Assembly: GCA_964631175.1 (NCBI GenBank)
Contig: CAZVWH010000080.1
Span: 1-12,994 of the forward strand
Origin: CAZVWH01 sp964631175
Lineage (GTDB): Bacteria > Planctomycetota > Phycisphaerae > Sedimentisphaerales > Anaerobacaceae
Reading direction: 5' to 3'
DNA length: 12,994 bases
Below, piece by piece: positions 5,912 through 12,994 of this stretch (position 1 is the stretch's first letter; each line of letters opens with the position of its first letter). The position numbers and the translations under genes are program-made. Below the pieces are notes generated by a model that saw only the letters and a program-made list of their open reading frames with translations, did no database searches and was not told where the DNA came from.

Positions 5912-5963
5912 GTCGAAATTGAAAATTTAAAAAAGAGGTCGTGTGATTTTGGGAGGTAGGCTG

Positions 5964-6776
5964 ATGAAATACTATCGCAATTTAAGAGTGAGAAAATTGT
6001 TGGTCCTTATCTTGGGGGCGTTTTTAGCTGGCACAATTATGGGCTGTCAGACTGCCCCGACTATGTCTGAAACGGAGGCGGAGCATCAGAGGCTAACGAA
6101 CATTATCCGACATCAAATTCAGCAGAGTCAATCTAGCTTTCTGGGTGTGTCTGAGACAGAAACAACAACATCCTCGGGCGTGCTTTTGAAACCAGGCGAT
6201 GAGATTGAGGTGAAGTTCTATTATACGCCCGAGCTTGATATTACTCAGACGGTGCGTCCCGACGGCAAGATGTCACTTCAGTTGATTGGAGAGATCGACG
6301 TTCGAGGAAAGAGCCCATCTGGCCTTCGAGAAGAGCTGCTGAAACTATACATGCCTCATTTAAAAAAGCCGGAGATCGCTGTTATAGTTCGGTCCCTGGT
6401 GAGCCGCCGTGTATATGTTGGAGGCCAGGTAATTACGCCAGGAGTCATAGACATGCCGGCGGAACTTGATGTGCTGGAAGCGATTATGGAAGCCGGTGGA
6501 TTCATTTTGCCGGAAGCTGAGGTCAAAAATGTGGTTATTATTCGCCATTTGGATGGTCAGAGATATGCATACTCTGTTGACCTGGGATCTGTCTTGAAGG
6601 GCGAAGGCTCACAGACATTTTATTTACAGCCACAGGATATTGTGTATGTGCCCAGAACCAAGATCACTAAGCTTGGTCAATGGGTTGACCAGCATATAAA
6701 CAAGCTCATACCTGATACGGGCTTCTTCTTCAGAAGAGTATCTGGAAGAACCACAGTTGGTTATAGTGCTTATTGA
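5964..6776 (+). CDS. Outer-membrane polysaccharide export lipoprotein (Wza/EpsA type)
   Basis: This is the outer-membrane or periplasmic channel component that receives polymer from the Wzc-type co-polymerase. The 270-residue protein starts with a lipoprotein signal (basic MKYYRNLRVRK, a hydrophobic run, then IMGC with Cys28). A polysaccharide export domain spans ~73-143 (LLKPGDEIEVKFYYTPELD, then VRPDGKMSLQLIGEIDVRG), and an SLBB domain starts at ~148 (RRVYVGGQVITPG). It is shorter than E. coli Wza (379 residues) and has one clear SLBB copy. The C-terminus (GFFFRRVSG) shows no obvious long amphipathic helix, so whether it alone forms the outer-membrane pore is unclear. The ATG at 5964 is chosen for its GGGAGG site seven bases upstream; an upstream in-frame GTG at 5943 would spoil the signal peptide. 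The Wzc-like gene follows after 37 bp. Confidence 0.93.
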   Translation: MKYYRNLRVRKLLVLILGAFLAGTIMGCQTAPTMSETEAEHQRLTNIIRHQIQQSQSSFLGVSETETTTSSGVLLKPGDEIEVKFYYTPELDITQTVRPDGKMSLQLIGEIDVRGKSPSGLREELLKLYMPHLKKPEIAVIVRSLVSRRVYVGGQVITPGVIDMPAELDVLEAIMEAGGFILPEAEVKNVVIIRHLDGQRYAYSVDLGSVLKGEGSQTFYLQPQDIVYVPRTKITKLGQWVDQHINKLIPDTGFFFRRVSGRTTVGYSAY

Positions 6777-6813
6777 TAAATCGGGATGTTAATTTTAGAA
6801 AGGGGAAAAGCAA

Positions 6814-8988
6814 ATGGCAGATAAGATAATCGAATTTGAAGAAAGGCCCCGAGAAAGATCATTACGGGACCTGTATTACATCTTCTTTCGGAACAAGTGG
6901 AAAGTGATCCTGTTTTTTCTCGCCGTTGTCGTCATAGTAGCTGTAGTTACTTTTCTCAGCGATGAAATCTACCGCTCGGAGGCCGGACTGCTGGTTCGGC
7001 TCGGCCGTGAAACCGTGACCTTGGATCCCACGGCAACGACCGGTACGATCATTCCAGTGGCTCAATCTCGCGAAAGTGAAATCACCACCGAGTTGGAGAT
7101 TCTCAAAAGCCAGGAGATCGCCGAAAAGGTGGTGGATTCCATTGGGCTGGAAACATTCATATCGCAGCTTGGGGAGCCAAGCAAGGGTCTGTTGGAACGG
7201 TTGGGTTTGACCACGTCATTGAGCAACCGCGACGCTGTTGTGTTCAGCGTTATGAATAACTTGGGTGTCGAGATCCAACAAGCAAGTTGGATCATCGCAA
7301 TCACTTACGAGGCGAAAGATCCTCAACTGGCTCAGAAAGTGCTTAGTACATTCATAGATTGTTATCTTGAAAAGCACATTGATGTACATCGGACGCCTGG
7401 GTCGTATCAATTCTTCGCTCAGGAATCGAACCAATTGCGAAGCAAGCTTGTAGAAACTGAGAACCAGCTTCGTGATTTGATGAACCAGACTGGTATCTCC
7501 TCGTTAGAGGAGCAGCAAGGGGTCATTTTGGATCGCATCGGCACTTTACAGGCTGGGATAGATAGCGCAGACTCTGAGTTAGCTGCTTCCAGGGCGAAGG
7601 TACAGGAGTTGCAGAAAAACCTGGGTGAAACACCGGATTTAGTAGTGACAGGGGCTACGGTGGGCCTTCCAAATGCTGCTGCTGACACGATGCGTGCCCG
7701 GCTCTACGAGCTGCAACTCTTAGAGCAGGACCTTGTGTCGAAGTTTGAGCATGACAGCCGACAGGTGCAGGATGTCCGTCGTCAAATTGCAGCGGCACAG
7801 GCACTGCTCGATAAGGAAGACCAGGCACGCAGCACACTTACTAAAGGACTGAATGAAACTTATCAGTCGATAAAGTCGGCGATGCTAACCGAAAAAGCAA
7901 CCGTCTCATCACTGCAGGCTAGAGTTGACGAGCTGAAGAGTATGTTAGAACATGCAAAAACGGAGCTAAAATCTCTGATTAATAATAGTGTCAAATTCGC
8001 GGGCTTGACGCGAGAGGTAGAAATACAGGAAAACAATTATCGTAAATATTCCGAGAACCTCGAACAAGCCCGGATCGACGAAGCTCTTGAGACGGGAAAA
8101 ATCTCAAACATCAATGTAGTACAGCCGGCCACACTTCCTATACAACCGGTTCGGCCCCGCAAGGCGCTCAACCTGTTATTGGGTCTCTTGCTGGGTACCT
8201 TTGGTGGAGTCGCGCTCGCATTCTTTTCTGAGTACTTGGATCATTCTATCAAGATTCCTGATGAGGTAGAAGAAAAGCTGCAACTGCCAGCCATTGCTTG
8301 CATCCCGCGTGTTCAAGACAACAGGGTTTCTTCTGAAGCTAAGTGGGATATCCCTATGAGCGTAAAAGAATACTACGAGGCTTTTAAGGAGCAGTTGCTG
8401 TTGGGTTCCGGCGGCTCGAAAAAAGTACCGCGGGTGCTGGCCATTACGAGTTCACATGATGGTGAAGGTGCCAGCACAGTCGCAGCAAACCTTGCCAGAG
8501 TGCTGGCACGCCCTGGCGATGGAGATGTCCTGCTTATTGATGCAGACCTTCGACATCCTTCCGTACATCGGTTCTTTGAGTCGAGGCTTTCACCTGGACT
8601 GTCTGACATTCTCACAGATGGCCAGAGTCTAGATAGTGTCGTTGTTCCATCACCGGTACAGAATCTCCATATTCTCTCAGCAGGCAACATAAACGGCAAT
8701 CTCTCAGAAATCTTCGATTCAGAGGGACTTACCAGCCTGCTGCATTCAATAAAGAAAAATTATCAGTTTGTGGTTATAGACTTGCCAGCCGTGAACGAGG
8801 CGAGCTGGACGCTTCGGGTGGCCAGGCTCTGCGATGGCGTCGGTTTAGTTATAGAAGCAGAGCGAACTTGCCGGGAAGTGGTAGAGAGGACCAAGGAGCT
8901 TTTGGTGCAGTCGAAAGCCAATATCATCGGAGCTATCGTCAACAAGAGACGTTTCTATATCCCACGCTGGTTGTACAAGACATTGTAA
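6814..8988 (+). CDS. Wzz/Wzc-type co-polymerase with atypical P-loop domain (724 aa)
   Basis: This inner-membrane protein sets chain length and couples polymerisation to export. Order: cytoplasmic N-terminus, first membrane span ~32-49, Wzz domain ~50-185, long coiled-coil periplasmic region ~200-430, a proline-rich segment before the second span (PATLPIQPVRPRK, 438-450), second span ~452-472, then a CpsD/CapB-like P-loop domain from ~515. Walker A' (LLIDADLRHPS, ~573-583) and Walker B (FVVIDLP, ~652-658) are present. Walker A reads TSSHDGEGAST, with Ala553 where the lysine normally sits. The C-terminus lacks a tyrosine cluster, having only Tyr715 and Tyr721. So it has the BY-kinase shape but may not be a normal tyrosine autokinase. 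The ATG has AGGGGA seven bases upstream. It is 37 bp after the export gene and surely in the same operon. Confidence 0.93.
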   Translation: MADKIIEFEERPRERSLRDLYYIFFRNKWKVILFFLAVVVIVAVVTFLSDEIYRSEAGLLVRLGRETVTLDPTATTGTIIPVAQSRESEITTELEILKSQEIAEKVVDSIGLETFISQLGEPSKGLLERLGLTTSLSNRDAVVFSVMNNLGVEIQQASWIIAITYEAKDPQLAQKVLSTFIDCYLEKHIDVHRTPGSYQFFAQESNQLRSKLVETENQLRDLMNQTGISSLEEQQGVILDRIGTLQAGIDSADSELAASRAKVQELQKNLGETPDLVVTGATVGLPNAAADTMRARLYELQLLEQDLVSKFEHDSRQVQDVRRQIAAAQALLDKEDQARSTLTKGLNETYQSIKSAMLTEKATVSSLQARVDELKSMLEHAKTELKSLINNSVKFAGLTREVEIQENNYRKYSENLEQARIDEALETGKISNINVVQPATLPIQPVRPRKALNLLLGLLLGTFGGVALAFFSEYLDHSIKIPDEVEEKLQLPAIACIPRVQDNRVSSEAKWDIPMSVKEYYEAFKEQLLLGSGGSKKVPRVLAITSSHDGEGASTVAANLARVLARPGDGDVLLIDADLRHPSVHRFFESRLSPGLSDILTDGQSLDSVVVPSPVQNLHILSAGNINGNLSEIFDSEGLTSLLHSIKKNYQFVVIDLPAVNEASWTLRVARLCDGVGLVIEAERTCREVVERTKELLVQSKANIIGAIVNKRRFYIPRWLYKTL

Positions 8989-9315
8989 ACGGCACAGCTA
9001 TATGCAATCCGTTTGTTGTTCTTTGTACAAGCTAAAGGGATAACGCTGAAAAGTCAGAAATTCGAGAATACTGGAGTGTAACTGGAGTGTAAAAGAAGCA
9101 GCTTGATTGGACTGCTTAGCAGGCGAGGAGGCTAACCAAACAGAGTTATTGAAAAACAAAGCTTTTTGAAAGGTCTGTTTTGGCTCCGTTTCGGTATTTA
9201 ACCCAAGAGGCCATGCAAGTAGTAGCCGTTAGAGATTTATAAGTCATTGTATATAAAGAGCTTAGTTCTTCAGCATTAGAATTGCCGGGAAAATCTTGGA
9301 AAAATAGGAAAAAGC
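8989..9315 (+). other. Intergenic stretch with tandem repeat and stem-loops, no gene
   Basis: No protein-like frame is seen. ACTGGAGTGTA occurs twice in tandem (9070-9080 and 9081-9091). AAGCAG/CTGCTT (9096-9117) makes a 6-bp stem, overlapped by TTAGC/GCTAA (9116-9136) that holds a GAGGAG in its loop. The core TGGAGTGTAACT also occurs in the first leader at 5754-5765. No clear terminator follows the co-polymerase gene. Confidence 0.4.
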
Positions 9316-9344
9316 TTGACAAAAAGTGTATGTTCTATTATTGT
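9316..9344 (+). promoter_or_regulatory. Strong sigma70-type promoter for the synthesis half of the locus
   Basis: TTGACA (9316-9321, perfect consensus), 17-bp spacer, TATTGT (9339-9344). Transcription would begin near 9351, about 130 nt before the sugar transferase start. It suggests that the priming, modification and flippase genes can be expressed separately from the export genes. Confidence 0.65.
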
Positions 9345-9381
9345 AAATTTGAGATAAATCGGTCAATGGTGTGTGCGCAAA

Positions 9382-9520
9382 ATGTATAATTTAGCAAAGA
9401 TAGATAACGCCAGGGACTGGAATGATAGCAGAGGAGGATACGAAAAAGGCAATAAGGAGGTTGGAGGAGGAGATGAAGGGTGATGGATATACCAAGGCTG
9501 TTGGCGCTGCCGAGGCATAG
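9382..9520 (+). other. Two overlapping small frames coupled to the sugar transferase
   Basis: Frame one (9382-9483, 33 codons, starting MYNLAKIDNARDWN) stops in TGATG, so its stop overlaps the sugar transferase ATG by one base. Frame two (9422-9520, 32 codons) has an AGGG six bases upstream and a protein-like run (KKAIRRLEEEMKGDG), and overlaps the transferase by 38 bp. At most one is likely to be translated; the purine-rich tract gives both their Gly/Glu bias. Either could act as a coupling leader peptide. Low confidence. Confidence 0.25.
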
Positions 9521-10703
9521 AGTTTGCCTGAAGCAGGTAAAAGGCCAAGGAAGCGTCTACTCAGTTGAGCAGTTTCACGCTATACTTGAGTGTGAAAAGG
9601 CTCGAGCTGACCGCAATGCACATCAATTTTCGCTTGTTATTTTCGAAATAAGCGATGCAGGGGGGGATACCTTTCAGATTCATTATTTCACCCATTTACT
9701 TGTCAATCGCGTTCGCGAGAGCGATGAAACTGGATGGTTTGACAACAAGCATATAGGCGTTATTTTGCCGGACACGCCTAATGTTGGCGCTCAAAGGTTT
9801 GCCGATACTGTCTGTGAGGTGGTCAAGGCTAAAGCTTCAGTTCCTAAATACACTGTTTACACTTATCCATCTAAGCCGTCTTCCAATGGCAATGGGCATT
9901 ACACTCAGCTTTACTTTGCAGATATTTTCCCCCAATGGGATGCGGGAGTATCACAAAGCTATTCAATATTTGCCGACCATCGTAGTTATAATAGCAGTGT
10001 GCCTGGCACCCAACAACCATTGGTTGATGTCCCACGAGAGCTTGAGCCGTTCTACCTCCAACCGTTCCAAGTGGGGAAGCGCGCTTTTGACATATTGTTC
10101 TCAATAGTGGCTCTTGTTGCTTTGACTCCTTTATTTTTCTTTGTATCCCTATTGATCAAGGCTGTGTCTGACGGGCCTGTTTTCTTCAAACAGAAGAGAG
10201 TGGGGTACATGGGCAGAGCATTTACTATGTGGAAATTTCGAACTATGAAGGTTAACGCCAACGCCGCGGAACATAGACAATATATTACCAAACTGATAAA
10301 TGGCTCAAAAAATGGTGCGGATACTGATAGGCCGATGACTAAACTAAGCAATCATCGGGAGAGGATTCGGTTTGGCAATGTACTTCGCAGGTTGTGTATT
10401 GATGAGCTGCCACAGTTGATTAACGTACTGTGTGGTCAGATGAGTTTGGTTGGTCCCCGTCCTGCCATATCTTACGAGGTGGAGGAATATTTGCCCTGGC
10501 ATTATAGACGATTTGATGTCCTTCCTGGTATGACAGGTCTTTGGCAGGTCAGTGGAAAGAACCAGCTTAGCTTTATTGAAATGGTACGGCTGGACATTCA
10601 GTATGCCAGACGGCAATCTTTTTGGATCGATTTGAAGATTTTATTTAAGACGCCATTTGCAATTATTTCTCAAATAATCAGTGACTTACGGGGAAAAAAG
10701 TAA
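9483..10703 (+). CDS. Polyprenyl-phosphate sugar phosphotransferase with GGDEF-like N-terminal domain
   Basis: It starts repeat-unit synthesis by moving a sugar-1-phosphate onto undecaprenyl phosphate at the inner membrane. Residues ~195-406 are the bacterial sugar transferase domain: VGKRAFDILFSIVALVALTP (membrane anchor), GPVFFKQKRVG, MWKFRTMK, the catalytic Asp-Glu pair in CIDELPQLINVL (D307-E308), MSLVGPRP and LPGMTGLWQVSGK. Residues ~24-130 resemble a degenerate GGDEF-type domain (ADRNAHQFSLVIFEIS, then ESDETGWFDNKHIGVILPDT). Its signature motif is replaced by WFDNK, so it should not make c-di-GMP. The multi-span region of WbaP/WcaJ is absent, and the substrate sugar cannot be read from sequence. 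The ATG at 9483 follows GGAGGAGGAG with ten bases' spacing; GTG at 9480 is an alternative. The oxidoreductase gene follows after 22 bp. Confidence 0.93.
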   Translation: MDIPRLLALPRHRVCLKQVKGQGSVYSVEQFHAILECEKARADRNAHQFSLVIFEISDAGGDTFQIHYFTHLLVNRVRESDETGWFDNKHIGVILPDTPNVGAQRFADTVCEVVKAKASVPKYTVYTYPSKPSSNGNGHYTQLYFADIFPQWDAGVSQSYSIFADHRSYNSSVPGTQQPLVDVPRELEPFYLQPFQVGKRAFDILFSIVALVALTPLFFFVSLLIKAVSDGPVFFKQKRVGYMGRAFTMWKFRTMKVNANAAEHRQYITKLINGSKNGADTDRPMTKLSNHRERIRFGNVLRRLCIDELPQLINVLCGQMSLVGPRPAISYEVEEYLPWHYRRFDVLPGMTGLWQVSGKNQLSFIEMVRLDIQYARRQSFWIDLKILFKTPFAIISQIISDLRGKK

Positions 10704-10725
10704 TGGATTTAAGGGGGGCGGAGAA

Positions 10726-11751
10726 ATGCTTAACGTTGCAGTTATAGGATGTGGATACTGGGGGCCAAATCTTGTTCGTAATTTTAGTTTCCTTTCAGGG
10801 TGCAAAGTAAAGACGGTTTGTGATATCAGCTCAGACCGGCTGGCACATATCAAAAAGCTCAATCCTAATATGGAAGTTACCCGACAATTTGATGATGTAG
10901 TCAGAGATTCTAATATTGACGCGGTTGCGATAGCCACACCTGTTTGTTTACACTTTGAGATGGCCAAGAAATGTCTGCAAGCTGGGAAACACACCCTGAT
11001 TGAGAAACCGATGGCCAGTTCAGTAAAGGAATGTGAGGAATTGATCGAATTGGCCGACAGTCATAAGTTAACGCTCATGGTCGGGCACACTTTTATCTTC
11101 TCCACTCCTGTCAAGAAAGTCAAAGAAATTGTTGCTTCAGGCGAGCTCGGAGAAATTCAGTACATCAGTTCCAGGCGCTTAAATCTTGGTCTGTTCCAAA
11201 AAGATATTAATGTGGCCTGGGATCTTGCGCCTCATGACATCTCTATTATTCTCTATGTTTTGGACGCATGTCCTGTATCGGTTAATTGTCAGGGAAAGTA
11301 CCACGTTACTGAGGGAATCGAAGATGTGACCAATATGACGCTAAATTTCACTAATGGTGCTTTTGCCACGGTCCAGAGTAGCTGGCTCGATCCTAATAAG
11401 ATTCGTGAAACGATGTTCGTAGGCAGAAAGAAGATGCTTGTTTACGATGATCTGGAACCAATAGAGAAGATAAAAGTATACGACAAGCGGGTAGAAATAC
11501 CTCCTCACTATGATACTTACGCTGAGTTTCAATATTCCTACCATTATGGGGGCATGTACGCTCCATTCCTCAAATTGGTCGAGCCTTTGAAAGGGGAATG
11601 CGAGCATTTTCTCAACTGCATCAGAACCGGAGCGAAGTCAGAGTCAAGCGGCCTGGATGGCTTAAAAGTAGTCCAGGTTCTAGAGGCTGCTACCGAGTCA
11701 TTGCAAAATAGTGGTGGCAGGGTGGAGATCGCTAGTCTGCATGTGCCTTAA
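10726..11751 (+). CDS. Gfo/Idh/MocA family NAD(P)-dependent sugar oxidoreductase
   Basis: A 341-residue two-domain dehydrogenase. The Rossmann fold starts at once with VAVIGCGYWGPNLVRNF (Gly8, Gly10, Gly13). The EKPMASS motif (Glu93-Lys94-Pro95) carries the family's conserved lysine, and WDLAPHDISI (Asp166 to His170) supplies the usual catalytic acid and histidine region of the C-terminal domain. In exopolysaccharide clusters such enzymes usually oxidise a nucleotide sugar, for example at C3 in the WlbA/WbpB group, on the way to amino sugars. That substrate is only a guess here, because the partner aminotransferase or acetyltransferase is not in the window. The ATG at 10726 is chosen for its G-rich ribosome site (10711-10718) and because the glycine motif then starts at residue 8. 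An in-frame ATG upstream would overlap the sugar transferase. Cytosolic, in the same operon. Confidence 0.92.
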   Translation: MLNVAVIGCGYWGPNLVRNFSFLSGCKVKTVCDISSDRLAHIKKLNPNMEVTRQFDDVVRDSNIDAVAIATPVCLHFEMAKKCLQAGKHTLIEKPMASSVKECEELIELADSHKLTLMVGHTFIFSTPVKKVKEIVASGELGEIQYISSRRLNLGLFQKDINVAWDLAPHDISIILYVLDACPVSVNCQGKYHVTEGIEDVTNMTLNFTNGAFATVQSSWLDPNKIRETMFVGRKKMLVYDDLEPIEKIKVYDKRVEIPPHYDTYAEFQYSYHYGGMYAPFLKLVEPLKGECEHFLNCIRTGAKSESSGLDGLKVVQVLEAATESLQNSGGRVEIASLHVP

Positions 11752-12051
11752 GAATGTGGTGGATCGGGAAGGAACACAATATTTTTTTCGACCGTGCTAA
11801 CCGCTGGTTACTAATCGAAACGATTAAGTGACTTAAAAGCAGATATCTGACCATTCGAACCATTAAACTCTTATCAGTAACCACTAACGGCTAAGTTATG
11901 ATTAAAAGTTTATTTTCCTCGCAGCTTCGACTCAATATGGCCTGTGGAGTAGTGACGACAGTAATCAACACTATCACCGTGACAGAGAAGTTCGCTATGA
12001 CTACCTGGTTGGATTGCTCATCGATTGTGCAGAAGAAAGATTAACGGGTTT
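11752..12051 (+). other. 300-bp intergenic region with inverted repeats and a possible coding relic
   Basis: TGGTTACT (11805-11812) and AGTAACCA (11876-11883) form a perfect inverted repeat. Two small hairpins lie within or near it: TAACC-GCT-GGTTA at 11798-11810 and AATCG-AAA-CGATT at 11813-11825. A 55-codon open stretch without a start codon (11906-12073) has a protein-like run (EVRYDYLVGLLID) and may be the tail of a lost gene. A run of seven Ts (11782-11788) follows the oxidoreductase stop without a good stem before it. Confidence 0.4.
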
Positions 12052-12994
12052 ATGCAATTGGCGAAGAATTTAGAAATGGTCACCTTGCTTAGGAAAGATC
12101 TTACTCAAAATCTTGGCAGGCTGTTATATTGTAAAGAGACCGCCCAGGTAACATCTTTATATGTTTCCATGGTTGCCGGGATAGCATTTGGCTTGATAGT
12201 AAGCATTGTTAATACTCGGCTTTTGGGGCCACAGCGGTATGGCGATTTCAAATTCTTGATTAACCTATTTACTTTTGTAGCCACCATAACGACATTTGGC
12301 TTTTTCTTCTCTGGTGGCAGACTTCTGGCTGAACGCAGGAACGAGCACATAAGAGACCAGTTAGTCGGAGGTTTGTTGACTATAGCTTCGATTATTTCGT
12401 TATTACTGATAGTTATTCTGTTTGTCTTTTCCTTTTTTGTAGATGATCTGTTTCATCCAGGCCTGGGTAAAATCATTCGCCTATTCTCCCCATTGCTGTT
12501 TATATTTCCCTTCAAATTGTGCCTGGAGAATATTATGCAGGGTGATAACCGCATATTCCAACTTGCGGTTTTTCAAAGGGCGTCGCAGGTTTTTTATCTA
12601 ATAGGGGCTTTGACCGTCAGTTATTTGGTTCCTTTCTCATTGACTATATGTCTAATTTTGCAATTAGGTATTGCTGCTTTGGTGATTCTTATTATGTCAT
12701 TGCTCCTAAAACCTGCGCTAAACGGCGTGCGTCCGATACTTTCACAGATTTACACAGAGAACACAATCTATGGTTTTCAGGTCTATATAGGTTCCCTTGC
12801 TAGCGTGGCAACCGCTATGCTGATGGGACTGCTTGTCGGCTACCTCGTTAACACTACAGCAGTTGGTTTCTATTCTTTAGCTTTGACGGTAACGATGCCT
12901 TTGAGCTTTCTTCCCAGCGCCTTTGGGACAACCTTGTTCAAGACATTTGCAAACAGGACTTCCATACCTAAAAAAGCTATTTTTGCAAGTATCG
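12052..12994 (+). CDS. Wzx-like polysaccharide flippase (MATE/MVF type), cut by the right edge
   Basis: This inner-membrane transporter would flip lipid-linked repeat units to the periplasmic face. The visible 314 codons contain a soluble start (~1-32) followed by several hydrophobic spans, at about 36-56, 67-88, 108-131, 144-160, 178-196, 198-220, 245-267 and 270-292. Wzx-like features are TRLLGPQRYGDFKFLINLF in the first helical hairpin and the later VGFYSLALTVTMPLSFLPSA. Family members have 12-14 spans and ~420-500 residues, so roughly a third is missing. The start is uncertain: ATG at 12052 has only a weak purine stretch upstream, and ATG at 12076 would shorten it by eight residues. It is 300 bp from the oxidoreductase but on the same strand. 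Confidence 0.85.
   Translation, partial: MQLAKNLEMVTLLRKDLTQNLGRLLYCKETAQVTSLYVSMVAGIAFGLIVSIVNTRLLGPQRYGDFKFLINLFTFVATITTFGFFFSGGRLLAERRNEHIRDQLVGGLLTIASIISLLLIVILFVFSFFVDDLFHPGLGKIIRLFSPLLFIFPFKLCLENIMQGDNRIFQLAVFQRASQVFYLIGALTVSYLVPFSLTICLILQLGIAALVILIMSLLLKPALNGVRPILSQIYTENTIYGFQVYIGSLASVATAMLMGLLVGYLVNTTAVGFYSLALTVTMPLSFLPSAFGTTLFKTFANRTSIPKKAIFASI

Larger units (their letters stand above)
5462..5963 (+). promoter_or_regulatory. Long structured 5' leader of the exopolysaccharide export genes
   Basis: No convincing full-size gene is present on either strand in these ~500 bases. What is seen: a 9-bp hairpin at 5483-5505; AGGAGG-type boxes at 5516, 5629, 5731, 5829 and (GGGAGG) 5951, 98 to 122 nt apart; mini-frames after three of them; a hairpin AGAGAC-TCAT-GTCTCT at 5639-5654; a long-range GC stem at 5847-5911; and two GGTAGC motifs (5738-5743 and 5896-5901). 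I could not match it to a known riboswitch class. Leader regulation of the downstream genes is inferred. Confidence 0.5.

Noticed and set aside
5462..5963. Known c-di-GMP riboswitch in the leader
   Set aside because: I looked for the GEMM core pattern and found no convincing match on the sense strand.

Overview
The window looks like a bacterial chromosome segment, most likely from the Planctomycetota or a related PVC lineage. That placement is an inference from gene style: a Wzc-like protein with a non-lysine P-loop, a sugar transferase with an N-terminal degenerate GGDEF-like domain, an ankyrin lipoprotein, and a GroEL of planctomycete character. I saw no marker gene that settles the taxonomy, and no tRNA, rRNA or CRISPR array.

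Left part (1-5167): mostly minus-strand, loosely packed housekeeping and accessory genes. A GroEL gene runs off the left edge. It has its own candidate promoter and a perfect 9-bp inverted repeat just upstream, but no CIRCE box and no groES beside it. Next come a 69-residue protein of unknown function and a 115-codon frame that appears to join the first ~70 and last ~40 residues of a type IIG (Eco57I-like) restriction-modification enzyme. A 139-bp imperfect palindrome sits 37 bp upstream of that remnant. Its ends begin GTAA and it is flanked by a perfect 8-bp duplication (AATAAAAC), so it reads as a non-autonomous IS66-type MITE. A plus-strand SAM hydroxide adenosyltransferase (DUF62) follows, then degenerate relatives of the palindromic repeat. 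After these come minus-strand genes for a four-helix membrane protein, a cysteine-rich DUF2284 protein and a nine-repeat ankyrin lipoprotein.

Middle (5168-5963): a divergent regulatory region. A minus-strand promoter (5281-5309) serves the ankyrin gene. A near-consensus plus-strand promoter (5427-5455) serves an exopolysaccharide locus through an unusually long leader of about 500 nt. The leader holds stable hairpins, repeated AGGAGG boxes about 100 nt apart and mini-reading frames.

Right part (5964-12994): an exopolysaccharide synthesis and export cluster, all on the plus strand. It encodes an outer-membrane export lipoprotein (Wza-like), a Wzz/Wzc-type co-polymerase with a P-loop domain lacking the usual lysine, an initiating polyprenyl-phosphate sugar phosphotransferase, a Gfo/Idh/MocA oxidoreductase, and a Wzx-like flippase cut by the right edge. 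A second strong promoter (9316-9344) starts the synthesis half separately. Expected roles are priming of undecaprenyl phosphate, sugar modification, flipping across the inner membrane, and polymerisation-coupled export through the Wzc/Wza channel.
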